In this document: positions 5,723 through 6,739 of the stretch, piece by piece
How positions within the stretch are numbered: position 1 is the stretch's first letter
How the letters are laid out: each line of letters begins with the position of its first letter
From: Syntrophales bacterium
GTDB taxonomy: Bacteria; Desulfobacterota; Syntrophia; Syntrophales; UBA8958
DNA: 6,739 nucleotides
NCBI GenBank assembly: GCA_023231165.1
Contig: JALNVY010000136.1
Span: 1 to 6,739, forward strand
Reading direction: 5' to 3'
Notes under the pieces: model-generated
What the model was told of the DNA's origin: nothing
What the model saw: only the letters and a program-made list of their open reading frames with translations
Databases searched by the model: none
Position numbers and translations under genes: made by a program

Positions 5723-6727
5723 CTAGTGGATGATGCCGACGGCCTCGGGCTTTATCTTTTTGAGGCTTTCCCAGTGAATGACGGCAAGGTAATTCGGAAC
5801 CTCCGTCTTCAACCGCTTGTGGCGGATGGACCATTTTGCCTCATCCTCCATCAAGGTCAGAAGGTCCTGATCGAGTCTGACCCGGAAGTCGCAACGCGGC
5901 CAGAGGGATTGAACGGCGGCCAGATCGTATCCCCGGCGCTTGGCCAGAATCTCCTGAGCCTCCAGGGTATGGGAGGCGGCAAACTTTTCCGCCTCGATCA
6001 GGGCCCTGAGCAGGTGTTCCACTGTCCGGGGGCGCTCTCTGACGAAGTCTTCCCGGGTTATCAGCATCAGGTAATAGGCCTGCCCGCTCTGTCCGGACCA
6101 GTGGACGGCGTTCGCTCCGAGGTGTTCCTTGATTTGCCCCACCATAGGCTCCCAGGCCATCGCGGCGTCCACGGCTCCGGAAGACAGGGCGGGAGGTATT
6201 CGGGGAGGCGGGAGGTCCACAAACGTGACACCGGCGGCGGGAATTCCCTGATGGGCGATGAAAGTCTCCAGGAAAAAATCCCCGCTGGAATTGCGGGTAA
6301 CGGCAATCCGTTTGCCCTTGAGATGGGCCGGTTCGGTAATCCCGCGATCTCTTCGGGCGATGACCTCGTGCAGCTCCGGCCGGGAGATCGATGCCAAGAG
6401 CCGAATATCCAGATGGCGGGAATGTTTGGTGACAGCCACGAATTCCGTTGCCGTTGCCGCGTCAAGCTTGTTTTTCAGCAGGTCGTCCACGGCTTCCACG
6501 CCCGTCTCATACGCAACCAGTTTGAGTTCCAGGCCCTGGTCCCTGAACAGGCCGCGCGCCGCGGCGATGTCGAAAAGGGCCGTGGACATCACATTTGCCA
6601 CACCGACGGTGATTTCTTCGCTGGGTCCATCATATTTCTTCTCCCGGCCCGCGGGCCACAGGAAGAAAGCAAGGGCGCAGACGGCAATGAAGATCAGAGC
6701 AACGGAGGTCGGTCGCGATTTCGTCAT
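5723..6727 (-). CDS. membrane-anchored NMT1/TauA-type solute-binding protein
   Basis: The 334-residue protein begins with a short basic head and a hydrophobic segment (about 8-25), then a periplasmic binding-protein fold of the NMT1/THI5-SsuA-TauA type. Signs of this family are ITVGVANVMSTALFDIAAARGLFRDQGLEL (split at 39-68), GVEAVDDLLKNKLDAATA (76-93), LKGKRIAV (136-143) and SGAVDAAMAWEPM (183-195), the usual lobe and hinge elements. Family members capture sulfonates, nitrate, thiamine precursors or aromatic acids for ABC importers; the ligand cannot be assigned here. The N terminus lacks a convincing AxA cleavage site, and C17 (IAVC) has Val at -1, a poor lipobox, so an uncleaved membrane anchor is likely. 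No permease or ATPase gene is visible, and the kinase follows after 8 nt, suggesting the protein feeds a signalling pathway. The start has GGATGG upstream at the window edge. Confidence 0.9.
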   Translation of the reverse strand: MTKSRPTSVALIFIAVCALAFFLWPAGREKKYDGPSEEITVGVANVMSTALFDIAAARGLFRDQGLELKLVAYETGVEAVDDLLKNKLDAATATEFVAVTKHSRHLDIRLLASISRPELHEVIARRDRGITEPAHLKGKRIAVTRNSSGDFFLETFIAHQGIPAAGVTFVDLPPPRIPPALSSGAVDAAMAWEPMVGQIKEHLGANAVHWSGQSGQAYYLMLITREDFVRERPRTVEHLLRALIEAEKFAASHTLEAQEILAKRRGYDLAAVQSLWPRCDFRVRLDQDLLTLMEDEAKWSIRHKRLKTEVPNYLAVIHWESLKKIKPEAVGIIH

Positions 6728-6739
6728 ATTTTTCCATCC

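Noticed and set aside
6677..6679. C17 of the binding protein as a lipoprotein cysteine
   Set aside because: The preceding residues are I-A-V, with Val at -1, where lipoboxes need Gly, Ala or Ser; a membrane anchor is more likely.

Overview
The window looks like ordinary chromosome from a Gram-negative, probably anaerobic bacterium. Moderately high GC and the mix of families (small Cys-rich zinc protein, MarR plus QueG-like Fe-S protein, HAMP/PAS histidine kinase with an Rcp1-type receiver) would suit a Desulfobacterota ('Deltaproteobacteria', e.g. Syntrophales-like) genome. That placement is inference from gene content, not a phylogenetic result. I see no rRNA, tRNA, IS element, prophage or CRISPR.

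Layout. (1) Positions 1-364, plus strand: the last codons of a RidA-family gene, followed 5 nt later by a 94-residue Cys-rich putative zinc protein. (2) Positions 357-1791, minus strand: a two-gene unit, an alpha/beta hydrolase (1791-1111) followed by a protein with an N-terminal zinc finger and a C-terminal J domain (1091-357). Its tail overlaps the tail of the zinc-protein gene by 8 bp. (3) Positions 1792-2039: a divergent promoter region with a perfect TTGACA -35 box on each strand. (4) Positions 2040-3277, plus strand: a MarR-family regulator and a two-cluster 4Fe-4S protein related to the N-terminal part of epoxyqueuosine reductase (QueG). (5) Positions 3303-6727, minus strand: a three-gene unit transcribed from the right edge: membrane-anchored NMT1/TauA-type solute-binding protein, membrane histidine kinase, single-domain response regulator.

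How the genes may work together. The clearest regulatory signal is a 28-bp near-palindrome (2003-2030, 24 of 28 positions symmetric) lying over the -10 box and leader of the MarR gene. Its core is repeated in opposite orientation (11 of 12 bases) just before the ribosome binding site of the Fe-S gene. This points to an autoregulated MarR repressor controlling the Fe-S oxidoreductase from two operators. In the right-hand unit, the binding protein, kinase and receiver are packed as one operon with no permease or ATPase gene visible, which suggests the binding protein may serve as a sensing partner of the kinase. The true ligand, and whether transporter genes lie beyond the right edge, cannot be read from this window.

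I found no clear evidence of a wholly new system. The best candidates for follow-up are the binding-protein/kinase/receiver cassette, the MarR double operator and the zinc-finger/J-domain protein.
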